Source: Gemmatimonadota bacterium | Lineage (GTDB): Bacteria > Gemmatimonadota > Gemmatimonadetes > Longimicrobiales > Longimicrobiaceae | Direction of reading: 5' to 3' | DNA: 8,216 bases | Assembly: GCA_019348265.1 (NCBI GenBank) | Contig: JAHWJV010000146.1 | Span: 1-8,216 of the forward strand | In this document: positions 1 through 6,510 of the stretch, in pieces | Position numbering within the stretch: the stretch's first letter is position 1 | Layout of the letters: every line of letters begins with the position of its first letter | Position numbers and translations under genes: made by a program | Notes under the pieces: model-generated | What the model was told of the DNA's origin: nothing | Databases searched by the model: none | The model's input: the letters and a program-made list of their open reading frames with translations, nothing else

Positions 1-20
1 GGGTTCGCGGAAGCCGGAGG

Positions 21-37
21 CGGCGCGACGCGCGCCG
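21..37 (-). terminator. Hairpin downstream of the SusC-like gene (weak terminator candidate)
   Basis: A 7-bp GC-only stem (21-27 with 31-37) and a 3-base loop lie 24 bases past the receptor stop codon. There is no T-run after it on the minus strand, so it does not meet the usual intrinsic-terminator rule. It may only be GC-rich background or a stem that slows the polymerase. Confidence 0.2.
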
Positions 38-61
38 TCCCGCCCTCTCGTGGCAAGGGTG

Positions 62-2968
62 TTACAGCCGTACGCGGAGCGAAGCCGTGACCCGGTAAGG
101 CGCCGGCAGATCCTCTACGATCTGCCGGACCGCGCCGCCCGGTCCGTTCTGCATCATCTCCGGGTCCCATGCCACGAAGTCGTCGTGCACCCACAGCCGA
201 AGGTTCTGCAGCGAAAGGCTGAGGGCCGTCTCGTGGCTGCCCACTACGCTGCTCGGGACCGGCACCGCGAGCGTCAGGTCGCGGAGCTTCAAGAAATCGG
301 CGGCGTAGACGAACAGGCTGTAGGTCCCCTCCGCGATCCGCACGTCGCAGCGCGCCCTCTCGCGCGCGGTCAGCGTTGCCCGCTCGGCGGTCCGGATCAG
401 CGGGTAGATGTCGTTGCACTCCGGCAGCACGCCGCGGACGGCGAGGTTCCGATCCACGTCCACATGGATGAAGTTCCCGCCCTGGTACTCCGCGCGTCCG
501 GACAGCGAGATCCCCGCCGGCAGGCGCAGCTCGCTGCGCACGTTGTAGGTGTGCGTGGGCAGGTTCGGCCCGAACACGTAGCGACCGCCGTCGGCCTTCT
601 CGAACACCGGCTCGGCAATCTCGTTCGGGTTCAGCAGGCGGCGCCCGTAAACCCCCGGTACCCAGCCGCCCTCCGCTACGAGGCTCCGCGCGCCGATCTC
701 GAACGGGGTGGCCTCACCGAGATCGATCACCTTATTGAAGTTCGTGGCGACGGAGAAGCCGACGTCCCAGCCGAAGTCGTCCAGCTCGAGCGGTGTGGTG
801 TTGACGGCGAGCTCCACCCCCTTGTTGCGGATGGTGCCGACGTTCTTCAACTGGGAGCCGAGGAATCCCATCGAGGGGACCTGTCTCACCCGCATCAGCG
901 CGTCGGTGGTGAGCTGGTGATAGTGGGTGAAGTCGACGTTGAGACGCCGCTGGAGAAAGGACCCGTCGAAGCCGAGCTCGTACTCCCGCGTCCGCTCCGG
1001 GCCTAGATCCGGGTTCCCGACGGAGCCGGGGAAGAACGCGGAGTTTCCACCCCATCCCACGGGGTTCCAGGTGCGGACCGCGTCGAATGCCCCGGGTGCC
1101 CGACCAGCATGCCCGTACGCCGCGCGAAGCTTCACCTCGCCCCAGGACTCGTTCCAGAACGGCTCGTCCGAGATCACGTACGAGGCGCTCGCCTTCGGGT
1201 AGGGCTGCAGCCCGAGGTTTTCACCGAAGGCGCTGTTGCCGTCCACGCGCAGTCCTAGCGTCAGGAAATAACGGCTCTTGAAGTCGAAGAGATTCTGCAG
1301 GAAGAACCCGGCGTTGATCACCCGGAGGCGGTCCTCGCCCGAGGTCCGCGTTCCGCCGGCGCTCAACGTCGGCTCGCCCGGCGCGGCCAACCGCTCGGCG
1401 TCGCCCGATACGCTGTTCACCTCGGTGGTCACGCTCTGTCCGCCCAGCGAGAAGTTGGACCGGAACTCCGGCGTGATCTGCCAGTCATAGCTCCCGACGT
1501 ACTCCGCCGTAAGCGTACTGGAGGTCCAGTTCCGCGTCCCGAGCAGCCCCTGAGGCGCCAGGAAGAAGCCGTACGGGCGCCATTGGCGGAGATCGTTCTC
1601 CGCGCGGTCGAACCCGACCGTGACCCGGTTCGTAAGGTTCTCGATCGGCTGGTACGTGGCGGATCCGCCCGTGATCAGGTGGTTGATCTCCGAATGGACC
1701 TCCCAATCGAGCACCTTGCTGATCACCGCCGGGTCGTTCGACCCCACGAAATTGTTCGGGCGACGATACGCGTTGAGAAGCAGTCCGTTTCCGTTGTTAC
1801 CACCCGGCGGATTGCTGATGTCGCTCGTCGTGTACGCCGTGTTCCACTGAAGCTGCAGGCTCTCGTACGGGTTGAAGTTGAAGTTGCCCCGTACGTTGTA
1901 CCTGCGCTCGGAATCCTTCGGCAGAACGCCGCTGTTGTCGTCCAGAGCACCGGAAACGAAGTAGCGCATGTCGCCGGAGCCGCCGCTGATCGACCCGGAG
2001 TAGCGCTGCTGGATTCCCGTCCTCATCCACGGGTCCAGCCTCATGTACGGCTCGTTCTCAGGCCCGAACTTCTGGAGTCGGGACCCGCTGACGTCGCTCT
2101 GGAACTCGATCCTCGGAGTGCCCGCGGCGCCTCGCTTGGTGAAGATCTGGATGACCCCCGACGCGGCCTCCGTTCCGTACAGCGTCGTCGCGGCGGCGCC
2201 CTTGATGATCTCGACCCGCTCGATATCGTTCGGGTTGATGTCGTTCAGCGGGCTAGCGGCGACGTTGGAGCCGGCCGTCGAGCGATAGGCGTCGCCGCGC
2301 ATGCGGACACCGTCCACGTAGATCAGGGGTGTGTTGCTCATCGCGGCGCTGGAGTTGCCGCGTAGCCGGATCTGAGCGCCGGAACCCGCCATCCCACCGG
2401 ACAGATTGATGTTGACGCCAGGCGTACGGCCGGCGAGCAGGTTGTCCACGTTTGGCGCCGGCGCGACATCCTCGCTCACGTTCACGGTGGCGATGCTGTT
2501 GCCGACCTCGCGACGCCGCGCCTGCCCCGCGGTACCGGTCACCACGATCCCCTCGAGCCCGAGCGCCTCCTCACGGAGGGCCAGGTCCAGGGTGGCCACG
2601 CCGTTGTCGCTGACGGTCACGGACCGGCGAACCGTCTCGTAACCGGGCCCGCGGATCTCGAGGGTGTGCCGCCCGGCGGGGACCTGCGAGATCGTGTACC
2701 GCCCGTCCGGTCCGGTGGTGGACCCGAGCCGGAGCTCGGCGATGCCAACCGACACACCGGCCACGGGCTGGCCGTTCGTCTGTCGGGTCACCCGCCCGGT
2801 TACCGTGCCCACCCGGACCCGCCGTGGCGTCGGTGCGAGCGCCGACGCGTGGGGCTCCGCCAGGTTCAGACCCATCCTCCCGGACAGCTGACCGGGCGCC
2901 GGATCCGCCGCGCACAGGCACACGCCCAGCACGGCTAATCCCCATGTTGAACTACGCAACGAGCGCAC
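62..2968 (-). CDS. SusC/RagA-family TonB-linked outer membrane receptor
   Basis: This 968-residue protein should form a 22-stranded outer-membrane barrel importing a ligand, probably a glycan or peptide, with energy from TonB. Residues 1-27 resemble a signal peptide (basic start, hydrophobic core, Ala/Pro/Gly/Gln end). Residues about 54-132 fit a carboxypeptidase-regulatory-like domain (VTGRV, GPDGRYTISQVPAG). Residues about 165-280 are the plug, with the SusC-type motifs PLIYVDGV and IERVEIIKGAAATTLYGTEA followed by SGVIQIFTKRG. The rest is barrel, with alternating aromatic strands and a late ADFLKLRDLTL segment typical of the family. Length is normal for SusC (about 1000 residues). The start is GTG, supported by AAGGAG five bases upstream. 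The mature part has only two cysteines, 851 and 874. No SusD gene is visible, though one could begin beyond the left edge. The family call is firm; the substrate is unknown. Confidence 0.95.
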   Translation of the reverse strand: MRSLRSSTWGLAVLGVCLCAADPAPGQLSGRMGLNLAEPHASALAPTPRRVRVGTVTGRVTRQTNGQPVAGVSVGIAELRLGSTTGPDGRYTISQVPAGRHTLEIRGPGYETVRRSVTVSDNGVATLDLALREEALGLEGIVVTGTAGQARRREVGNSIATVNVSEDVAPAPNVDNLLAGRTPGVNINLSGGMAGSGAQIRLRGNSSAAMSNTPLIYVDGVRMRGDAYRSTAGSNVAASPLNDINPNDIERVEIIKGAAATTLYGTEAASGVIQIFTKRGAAGTPRIEFQSDVSGSRLQKFGPENEPYMRLDPWMRTGIQQRYSGSISGGSGDMRYFVSGALDDNSGVLPKDSERRYNVRGNFNFNPYESLQLQWNTAYTTSDISNPPGGNNGNGLLLNAYRRPNNFVGSNDPAVISKVLDWEVHSEINHLITGGSATYQPIENLTNRVTVGFDRAENDLRQWRPYGFFLAPQGLLGTRNWTSSTLTAEYVGSYDWQITPEFRSNFSLGGQSVTTEVNSVSGDAERLAAPGEPTLSAGGTRTSGEDRLRVINAGFFLQNLFDFKSRYFLTLGLRVDGNSAFGENLGLQPYPKASASYVISDEPFWNESWGEVKLRAAYGHAGRAPGAFDAVRTWNPVGWGGNSAFFPGSVGNPDLGPERTREYELGFDGSFLQRRLNVDFTHYHQLTTDALMRVRQVPSMGFLGSQLKNVGTIRNKGVELAVNTTPLELDDFGWDVGFSVATNFNKVIDLGEATPFEIGARSLVAEGGWVPGVYGRRLLNPNEIAEPVFEKADGGRYVFGPNLPTHTYNVRSELRLPAGISLSGRAEYQGGNFIHVDVDRNLAVRGVLPECNDIYPLIRTAERATLTARERARCDVRIAEGTYSLFVYAADFLKLRDLTLAVPVPSSVVGSHETALSLSLQNLRLWVHDDFVAWDPEMMQNGPGGAVRQIVEDLPAPYRVTASLRVRL

Positions 2969-2973
2969 GCGTA

Positions 2974-2979
2974 CTCCTT
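2974..2979 (-). promoter_or_regulatory. Ribosome binding site of the SusC-like gene
   Basis: On the minus strand this reads AAGGAG, five bases before the GTG codon at 2968-2966. It is the clearest Shine-Dalgarno site in the window and fixes the non-ATG start of the receptor. It sits in the small palindrome CTTCGAAG (2977-2984), which is probably too short to matter. Confidence 0.75.
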
Positions 2980-3033
2980 CGAAGAATGGGTACGAAGATT
3001 CTCCCCGGCGTTGTCGAACGGAGAAGGTCCGGC

Positions 3034-3068
3034 GTGAGGTACCGCGGGGGCAGGTGAGATGTACCGCG
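3034..3068. repeat. Imperfect direct repeat in the leader of the SusC-like gene
   Basis: GTGAG-GTACCGCG (3034-3046) recurs as GTGAG-AT-GTACCGCG (3054-3068), the second copy having two extra bases. The shared GTACCGCG blocks begin 22 bases apart, about two helical turns. They lie between the candidate promoter and the receptor start, so they could be an operator pair or a leader RNA element. No known regulator site is recognised. Confidence 0.4.
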
Positions 3069-3076
3069 TCCGGGGT

Positions 3077-3105
3077 AACGTGCCCCCAGAGTAGGCCTAA
3101 GTCAA
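3077..3105 (-). promoter_or_regulatory. Candidate sigma-70-type promoter for the SusC-like gene
   Basis: On the minus strand TTGACT (3105-3100) matches the -35 consensus at five of six bases. After 17 bases comes CACGTT (3082-3077), a poor -10 match. Transcription would start near 3070 and give a leader of about 100 bases before the GTG. The call rests mainly on the -35 box and on its position in the gap between two same-strand genes. Confidence 0.3.
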
Positions 3106-3113
3106 CATCATCA

Positions 3114-3156
3114 GCCGAGGCTCCGGACGCGATCGCACCTGCGGCAGAACCTCGGC
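3114..3156 (-). terminator. Possible hairpin after the membrane hydrolase gene
   Basis: GCCGAGG (3114-3120) and CCTCGGC (3150-3156) are inverted copies that can form a 7-bp stem with a 29-base loop. The stem begins six bases after the hydrolase stop codon on the minus strand. The large loop and the missing T-tract make it a weak terminator candidate. Confidence 0.2.
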
Positions 3157-3161
3157 CTGCA

Positions 3162-5072
3162 TCACACCCTCACCCCTCCTTCGCCCCCGAGCTCCGCGTA
3201 CAGCGTCTGGAAGAGCAGCGGGTTCTCCCAGTACTCGACGTGCGCGGCGAGCAAGGTGCTGGCGTCCGGGTCCGCGATGTTCTTCACCTGCCGGGGGTCG
3301 GTGGGATCAGGCGGGTCGTAGAAGCCCAGGTTCCCGCTGATGATGTCCCAGGGAGAGTAGATGTTGATCCACCGGCGCGGGCGCAGCGCATAGTCGCGAA
3401 TCAGTGGCTGCACCGAGGCGGCCAGCGCCTCGCGGGCCTCCGTCGTGTGGTTCCGCTGGACGGCGAAGATGAACGCGGTCTTGTCCAGCGGCGACCCGAA
3501 GGTGAGCAGGAGAGGCGTCCTCCCGATGACGTTCAACTTGCCGTCGGCGAGATCGTCATTGATCAGGCGGTTGAGCACGTCGTACACGATCACCGACCCG
3601 AGCGAGTGCCCCACCACCAGCACTTCCTCGTACTCGTAGCCGGAGCCGTCCGCGCTCGGGAGCGAGTACACGGCCGTCGCCGTCCGCTGCACGCCCTTCT
3701 TGATGTCGTCGCGCAGCTGATAGTACGCGTCCAGCGTATAGGGCGTGACGTAGATGGCGACGTCGCCGACGAACTGGATCAGGAGCTTGCGGATGGCCGC
3801 GCTCGCGACCACGAGCGCCGGCCAGGCGAACAGGCCCAACGCGACGGATTCGGCCCCGCGCGCCGCCGCTGATGCCGCCTGGCCAGGAGTCAGGAAACGC
3901 AGCGCCAGGTATCCCGCCGACCCGATCAGGAGGGCCATGAACGCGGCTGACAGCAGCGTCAGCGAGCGCCCGCGTCTACGCGCCACGTCTCCCGCGACGG
4001 CCGTCGCTACCCGGATGGCTTTGTAGAGGACGATCCCACCCCCGATGACCCCCAGCGCCCAGATCGCCGTCGCGTCGAAGATGGTGTTGAACCGCGCGAC
4101 GTTCTCCGCAGCGAAGATCCTCGTCCAGAGCTGGGCATCCGGGCCCGGCGACAGTCGCACGTGCGAGTAGAAGAGGAGCCCCAGAGCGACCCCGCCCAGG
4201 GTGATCGCGAACAGGGTCGTGCCAAGCGCCAGAATGCTCACCATCCCCCACGCCGTGCGGACCGCGTGCGAGACGTTGAAGCGTCGCAGCACCATGGCGA
4301 TCGCCAGCGCCGCCACGAACCCCAGCAGCGCCACGAGCACACCATTGAAGGTGGTCGTCAGATCGGCGAAGAGGCCATTGGTCAGCCACAGGGGCGTTTG
4401 GGCGAGAAGAGCGCGGGCGGCCGCTATGGCGAGGATCGTGGAGTTCATCACGACCAGCGACGCGACCGCCAGCAGCGCGATCAGAAGATACAGGACGATT
4501 CGAACCGGGGAGTCGAACTTCCAGTAGCAGTTGAAGAGCCACCGCTGGAACCCCCCACTTCCGTTCTTGATCCCGTTCAGTCCCGCCCCGGTCAGGAAGC
4601 GAATCACCCCCGCGGTGTTGATCTTCCCCTCCGTGAGAGGCGCCCAGTAACCCTCGTAGATGTGCGCCTCGGTCCGGCGCCCGGGGGTCTCGAGCGTCAG
4701 CTCGATCCGGTTCAGCCACTGCTCGCCGTGCTTCACTGAGCGCACCTCCGTCTTCAGCGGCCGCTGCCGCTTCGCCTCCGCCTCCTTCCTCAACCCCTCC
4801 GCGACCTGGTCCAGTGTCTGGAAGGGGATCTGCTGCCCCATCCCGTGGGCGACGAACACCGCCACCTTTCGCGTACTCGCGCCCACCGGTGCCGACGACG
4901 GCGGCGGGGCCGCGGGCCTGGCGTCCTCGGCCGGCGCGGTGAGGTCCCGGGTCGATTCCTCGACAGCTGCACCCGCGGAGGCAGCAGAACGGACCGTATA
5001 ACGCGGCTCCTCCGCAGACCCGCTCGAGTTGGACCGCGCCTGCTTCGGAGACTCGTCGTCGGGCTGATTCAT
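3162..5072 (-). CDS. Alpha/beta-hydrolase-like protein with six-helix membrane insertion
   Basis: This 636-residue protein is probably an inner-membrane esterase or lipase-like enzyme of unknown substrate. Residues 1-67 are polar and rich in Ala/Pro/Ser, likely disordered. Residues 69-81 (KVAVFVAHGMGQQ) look like the first core strand and oxyanion turn of an alpha/beta hydrolase. Six hydrophobic segments follow, at about 191-212, 244-262, 278-302, 333-352, 371-391 and 406-424. The C-terminal half has the nucleophile elbow VVGHSLGS (Ser490), a candidate acid in SPWD (Asp576) and a candidate base in AAHVEYW (His611). An even helix count puts both halves on the same side, so one active site can form. 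I chose the ATG at 5072. The frame runs open to an ATG at 5222, but those extra 50 residues are Pro/Cys-rich and span both candidate divergent promoters. No clear ribosome binding site is seen. The fold is fairly sure; the function is unknown. Confidence 0.85.
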   Translation of the reverse strand: MNQPDDESPKQARSNSSGSAEEPRYTVRSAASAGAAVEESTRDLTAPAEDARPAAPPPSSAPVGASTRKVAVFVAHGMGQQIPFQTLDQVAEGLRKEAEAKRQRPLKTEVRSVKHGEQWLNRIELTLETPGRRTEAHIYEGYWAPLTEGKINTAGVIRFLTGAGLNGIKNGSGGFQRWLFNCYWKFDSPVRIVLYLLIALLAVASLVVMNSTILAIAAARALLAQTPLWLTNGLFADLTTTFNGVLVALLGFVAALAIAMVLRRFNVSHAVRTAWGMVSILALGTTLFAITLGGVALGLLFYSHVRLSPGPDAQLWTRIFAAENVARFNTIFDATAIWALGVIGGGIVLYKAIRVATAVAGDVARRRGRSLTLLSAAFMALLIGSAGYLALRFLTPGQAASAAARGAESVALGLFAWPALVVASAAIRKLLIQFVGDVAIYVTPYTLDAYYQLRDDIKKGVQRTATAVYSLPSADGSGYEYEEVLVVGHSLGSVIVYDVLNRLINDDLADGKLNVIGRTPLLLTFGSPLDKTAFIFAVQRNHTTEAREALAASVQPLIRDYALRPRRWINIYSPWDIISGNLGFYDPPDPTDPRQVKNIADPDASTLLAAHVEYWENPLLFQTLYAELGGEGGVRV

Positions 5073-5142
5073 TGACGTACGCGTGCAAGGGGGAACGGTG
5101 GGGATGTGCGGCCGGTGGGGGGGATACAGCGCCGGCGGGCAG

Positions 5143-5169
5143 ATTATGGCCCATAAGCACCGGAAGCAA
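5143..5169 (-). promoter_or_regulatory. Candidate promoter of the membrane hydrolase gene
   Basis: On the minus strand TTGCTT (5169-5164) is followed, after a short 15-base spacer, by CATAAT (5148-5143), which matches the -10 consensus at five of six bases. Transcription would start about 63 bases before the ATG at 5072. It is one of the few AT-rich patches in this GC-rich region. Confidence 0.35.
5144..5156. promoter_or_regulatory. Short palindrome in the divergent control region
   Basis: TTATGG and CCATAA are perfect inverted copies around one central C. The element overlaps the candidate -10 box of the leftward hydrolase gene and lies about 40 bases upstream of the candidate -35 box of the rightward gene. 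That placement suits a repressor or dual operator. The half-site is short and no regulator gene lies in the window. Confidence 0.3.
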
Positions 5170-5196
5170 GCGCGCGTGTGTCCGGCGGCCGCGAGC

Positions 5197-5225
5197 TTGA
5201 CAGCGCGGTCCGGGCGCGGCACGAT
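5197..5225 (+). promoter_or_regulatory. Candidate sigma-70 promoter for the MBL-fold gene
   Basis: A perfect TTGACA (5197-5202) is followed after 17 bases by CACGAT (5220-5225), which matches the -10 consensus at three of six bases including the two most conserved A/T positions. The predicted transcript begins near 5232 and gives a leader of about 45 bases to the ATG at 5279. Confidence 0.45.
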
Positions 5226-5265
5226 GTGGACACCGCCGCGCCGGCGGGACCCGCCGAACCTCCAC

Positions 5266-5270
5266 GGGAG
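5266..5270 (+). promoter_or_regulatory. Ribosome binding site deciding the MBL-fold gene start
   Basis: GGGAG lies eight bases before the ATG at 5279 and favours that codon over the in-frame GTG at 5270. The ATG start also places the signal peptide directly at the N-terminus (MRAVRTLLAIALF). Confidence 0.5.
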
Positions 5271-5278
5271 TGCACTCG

Positions 5279-6436
5279 ATGCGCGCCGTTCGAACCCTGC
5301 TCGCGATCGCCCTGTTCGCCGGACCCGTCGCCGCTCAGGCGCCGGCGAGAAACACCCTCGACATCTACTTCATCGACACCGAGGGCGGCCAGGCGACGCT
5401 CTTCGTCACGCCGTCCGGCGAGTCGGTGATGATCGACTCGGGGAACCCCGGCGCCAGGGATCTGGACCGGATCCTGGCGACCTTCGCCGACGCCGGCGTC
5501 CGGCAGCTCGACCACCTCGTTTCCACACACTTCCACGTGGACCACATCGGCGGCCTACTGGAGCTCGCCAAGCGCATTCCGATTCGGCATTACGTCGACC
5601 ACGGGCCGACGGTCGAGCCCAACGAGCAGGTGGCCGGATTCCAGCAGGCGTACGCGGCGCTTTACGGCAAGGCCCGGCGTACCGTGGCCCGACCCGGAGA
5701 CCGACTTCCGATCGCCGGGCTGGACTGGAGGATCGTCACCGCGGGCGGGCGGGCCATCACAGCGCCTATTCAGCGCGGCGCGGCCGCCAACTCCCGCTGC
5801 GCGACCTTCCAGCGTAAGGAGATGAGCGTCAACGACGAGAACGCGCATTCCGTCGGCAGCGTGGTCACCTTCGGCGAATTCCGCACCATCAACCTCGGAG
5901 ACCTGCTCTGGAACCAGGACTTCGACCTGGCATGCCCGACGAACAAGGTCGGCTCGATCGACCTGTACATAACCACCCACCACGGCCTTGCCACCTCCGG
6001 CGCCCCCGCCCTCGTCCACGCCATAGGTGCCCGGGTCGCCGTCATGAACAACGGGCCCCGCAAGGGCGGCGCGGTTCAGACCTTCCAGACGCTCCACTCC
6101 GCTCCGGGGCTGGAGGATCTCTGGCAGCTGCACTGGTCCTATGCGGGCGGGGTGGAGCACAACACCCCCGGCGTGTTCATCGCGAACCTGGACGAGGCGG
6201 CCGTGATCGCCGCGGTGCTCGTCCCTCCCGCGGCTACCCCGGCCGCGGGCTCCGGTCAGGCAGGAGCGGGGTCTCCGGTTGCCGCGCCCGCCCAGGGACC
6301 TGCGCCGGCCGCCACCCGGCCGGGCGTGCACAATGGTCCCGCCTACGCCATCAAGGTGTCCGCCCGCAACGACGGCTCCTTCACGGTCACCAACACCCGC
6401 AACGGGTTCACGAAGAGCTACGCGGCGCGGCGCTGA
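5279..6436 (+). CDS. Secreted MBL-fold metallohydrolase (ComEC-type MBL domain)
   Basis: This 385-residue protein is a metal-dependent hydrolase of unknown substrate, exported by Sec. Residues 1-21 are a signal peptide ending in AAQA, so cleavage is likely before PARN. The MBL core spans about 25-315. The metal motif is HFHVDH (His84, His86, Asp88, His89). Later elements match the ComEC metallohydrolase pattern: NAHSVGSVV (188-196), INLGDLL with Asp208 as likely bridging ligand, and ITTHHG (His234/His235). A Gly/Ala/Pro-rich linker (about 316-345) leads to a short C-terminal domain (about 348-385; GSFTVTNTRNGFTKSY). ComEC itself has many membrane helices, which this protein lacks, so a DNA-uptake channel role is unlikely. 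The ATG at 5279 is preceded by GGGAG eight bases upstream; an in-frame GTG at 5270 overlaps that site and is less likely. The gene is divergent from the membrane hydrolase and ends 13 bases before a strong hairpin. Confidence 0.9.
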   Translation: MRAVRTLLAIALFAGPVAAQAPARNTLDIYFIDTEGGQATLFVTPSGESVMIDSGNPGARDLDRILATFADAGVRQLDHLVSTHFHVDHIGGLLELAKRIPIRHYVDHGPTVEPNEQVAGFQQAYAALYGKARRTVARPGDRLPIAGLDWRIVTAGGRAITAPIQRGAAANSRCATFQRKEMSVNDENAHSVGSVVTFGEFRTINLGDLLWNQDFDLACPTNKVGSIDLYITTHHGLATSGAPALVHAIGARVAVMNNGPRKGGAVQTFQTLHSAPGLEDLWQLHWSYAGGVEHNTPGVFIANLDEAAVIAAVLVPPAATPAAGSGQAGAGSPVAAPAQGPAPAATRPGVHNGPAYAIKVSARNDGSFTVTNTRNGFTKSYAARR

Positions 6437-6449
6437 TCCACCTCGGCTG

Positions 6450-6493
6450 AACGCGAAGAGGGCCTCTCCCGCCGGAGAGGCCCTCTTCGCGTT
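6450..6493. terminator. Perfect 20-bp hairpin between convergent genes (bidirectional terminator)
   Basis: Positions 6450-6469 pair without mismatch with 6474-6493 around a four-base loop, CGCC. The hairpin begins 13 bases after the MBL gene stop (plus) and ends 17 bases before the end of the DUF4126-like gene (minus), so it can end transcription from both sides. The outer base pairs are A-T, so the plus-strand arm ends in GTT, but there is no long T-tract on either strand. The position makes termination the most likely role; a transcript-stabilising stem is the alternative. Confidence 0.75.
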
Positions 6494-6510
6494 CCGGGAG
6501 CACGCCGCAT

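Noticed and set aside
50..1006. Long plus-strand open frame (318 codons) antisense to the receptor gene, and another at 1583-2365.
   Set aside because: They lie fully opposite a well-recognised SusC-like gene. Their translations are Arg/Ala/Val/His-rich with no domain, as expected for shadow frames in GC-rich DNA.
3054..3872. Plus-strand open frame of 272 codons beginning in the gap before the membrane hydrolase gene.
   Set aside because: It is antisense to the C-terminal catalytic half of the hydrolase, which carries clear motifs. Its translation is Arg/Val/Gln-rich and without motif.
5073..5222. N-terminal extension of the membrane hydrolase to the ATG at 5222.
   Set aside because: The added 50 residues are Pro/Cys/His-rich and unlike a signal peptide or domain, and they cover both candidate divergent promoters. 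The ATG at 5072 gives a more normal N-terminus.
5555..6331. Minus-strand open frame of 258 codons opposite the MBL-fold gene.
   Set aside because: The plus strand carries an intact metal-binding motif set and a signal peptide. The antisense translation is Gly/Arg/Val-rich without motif.
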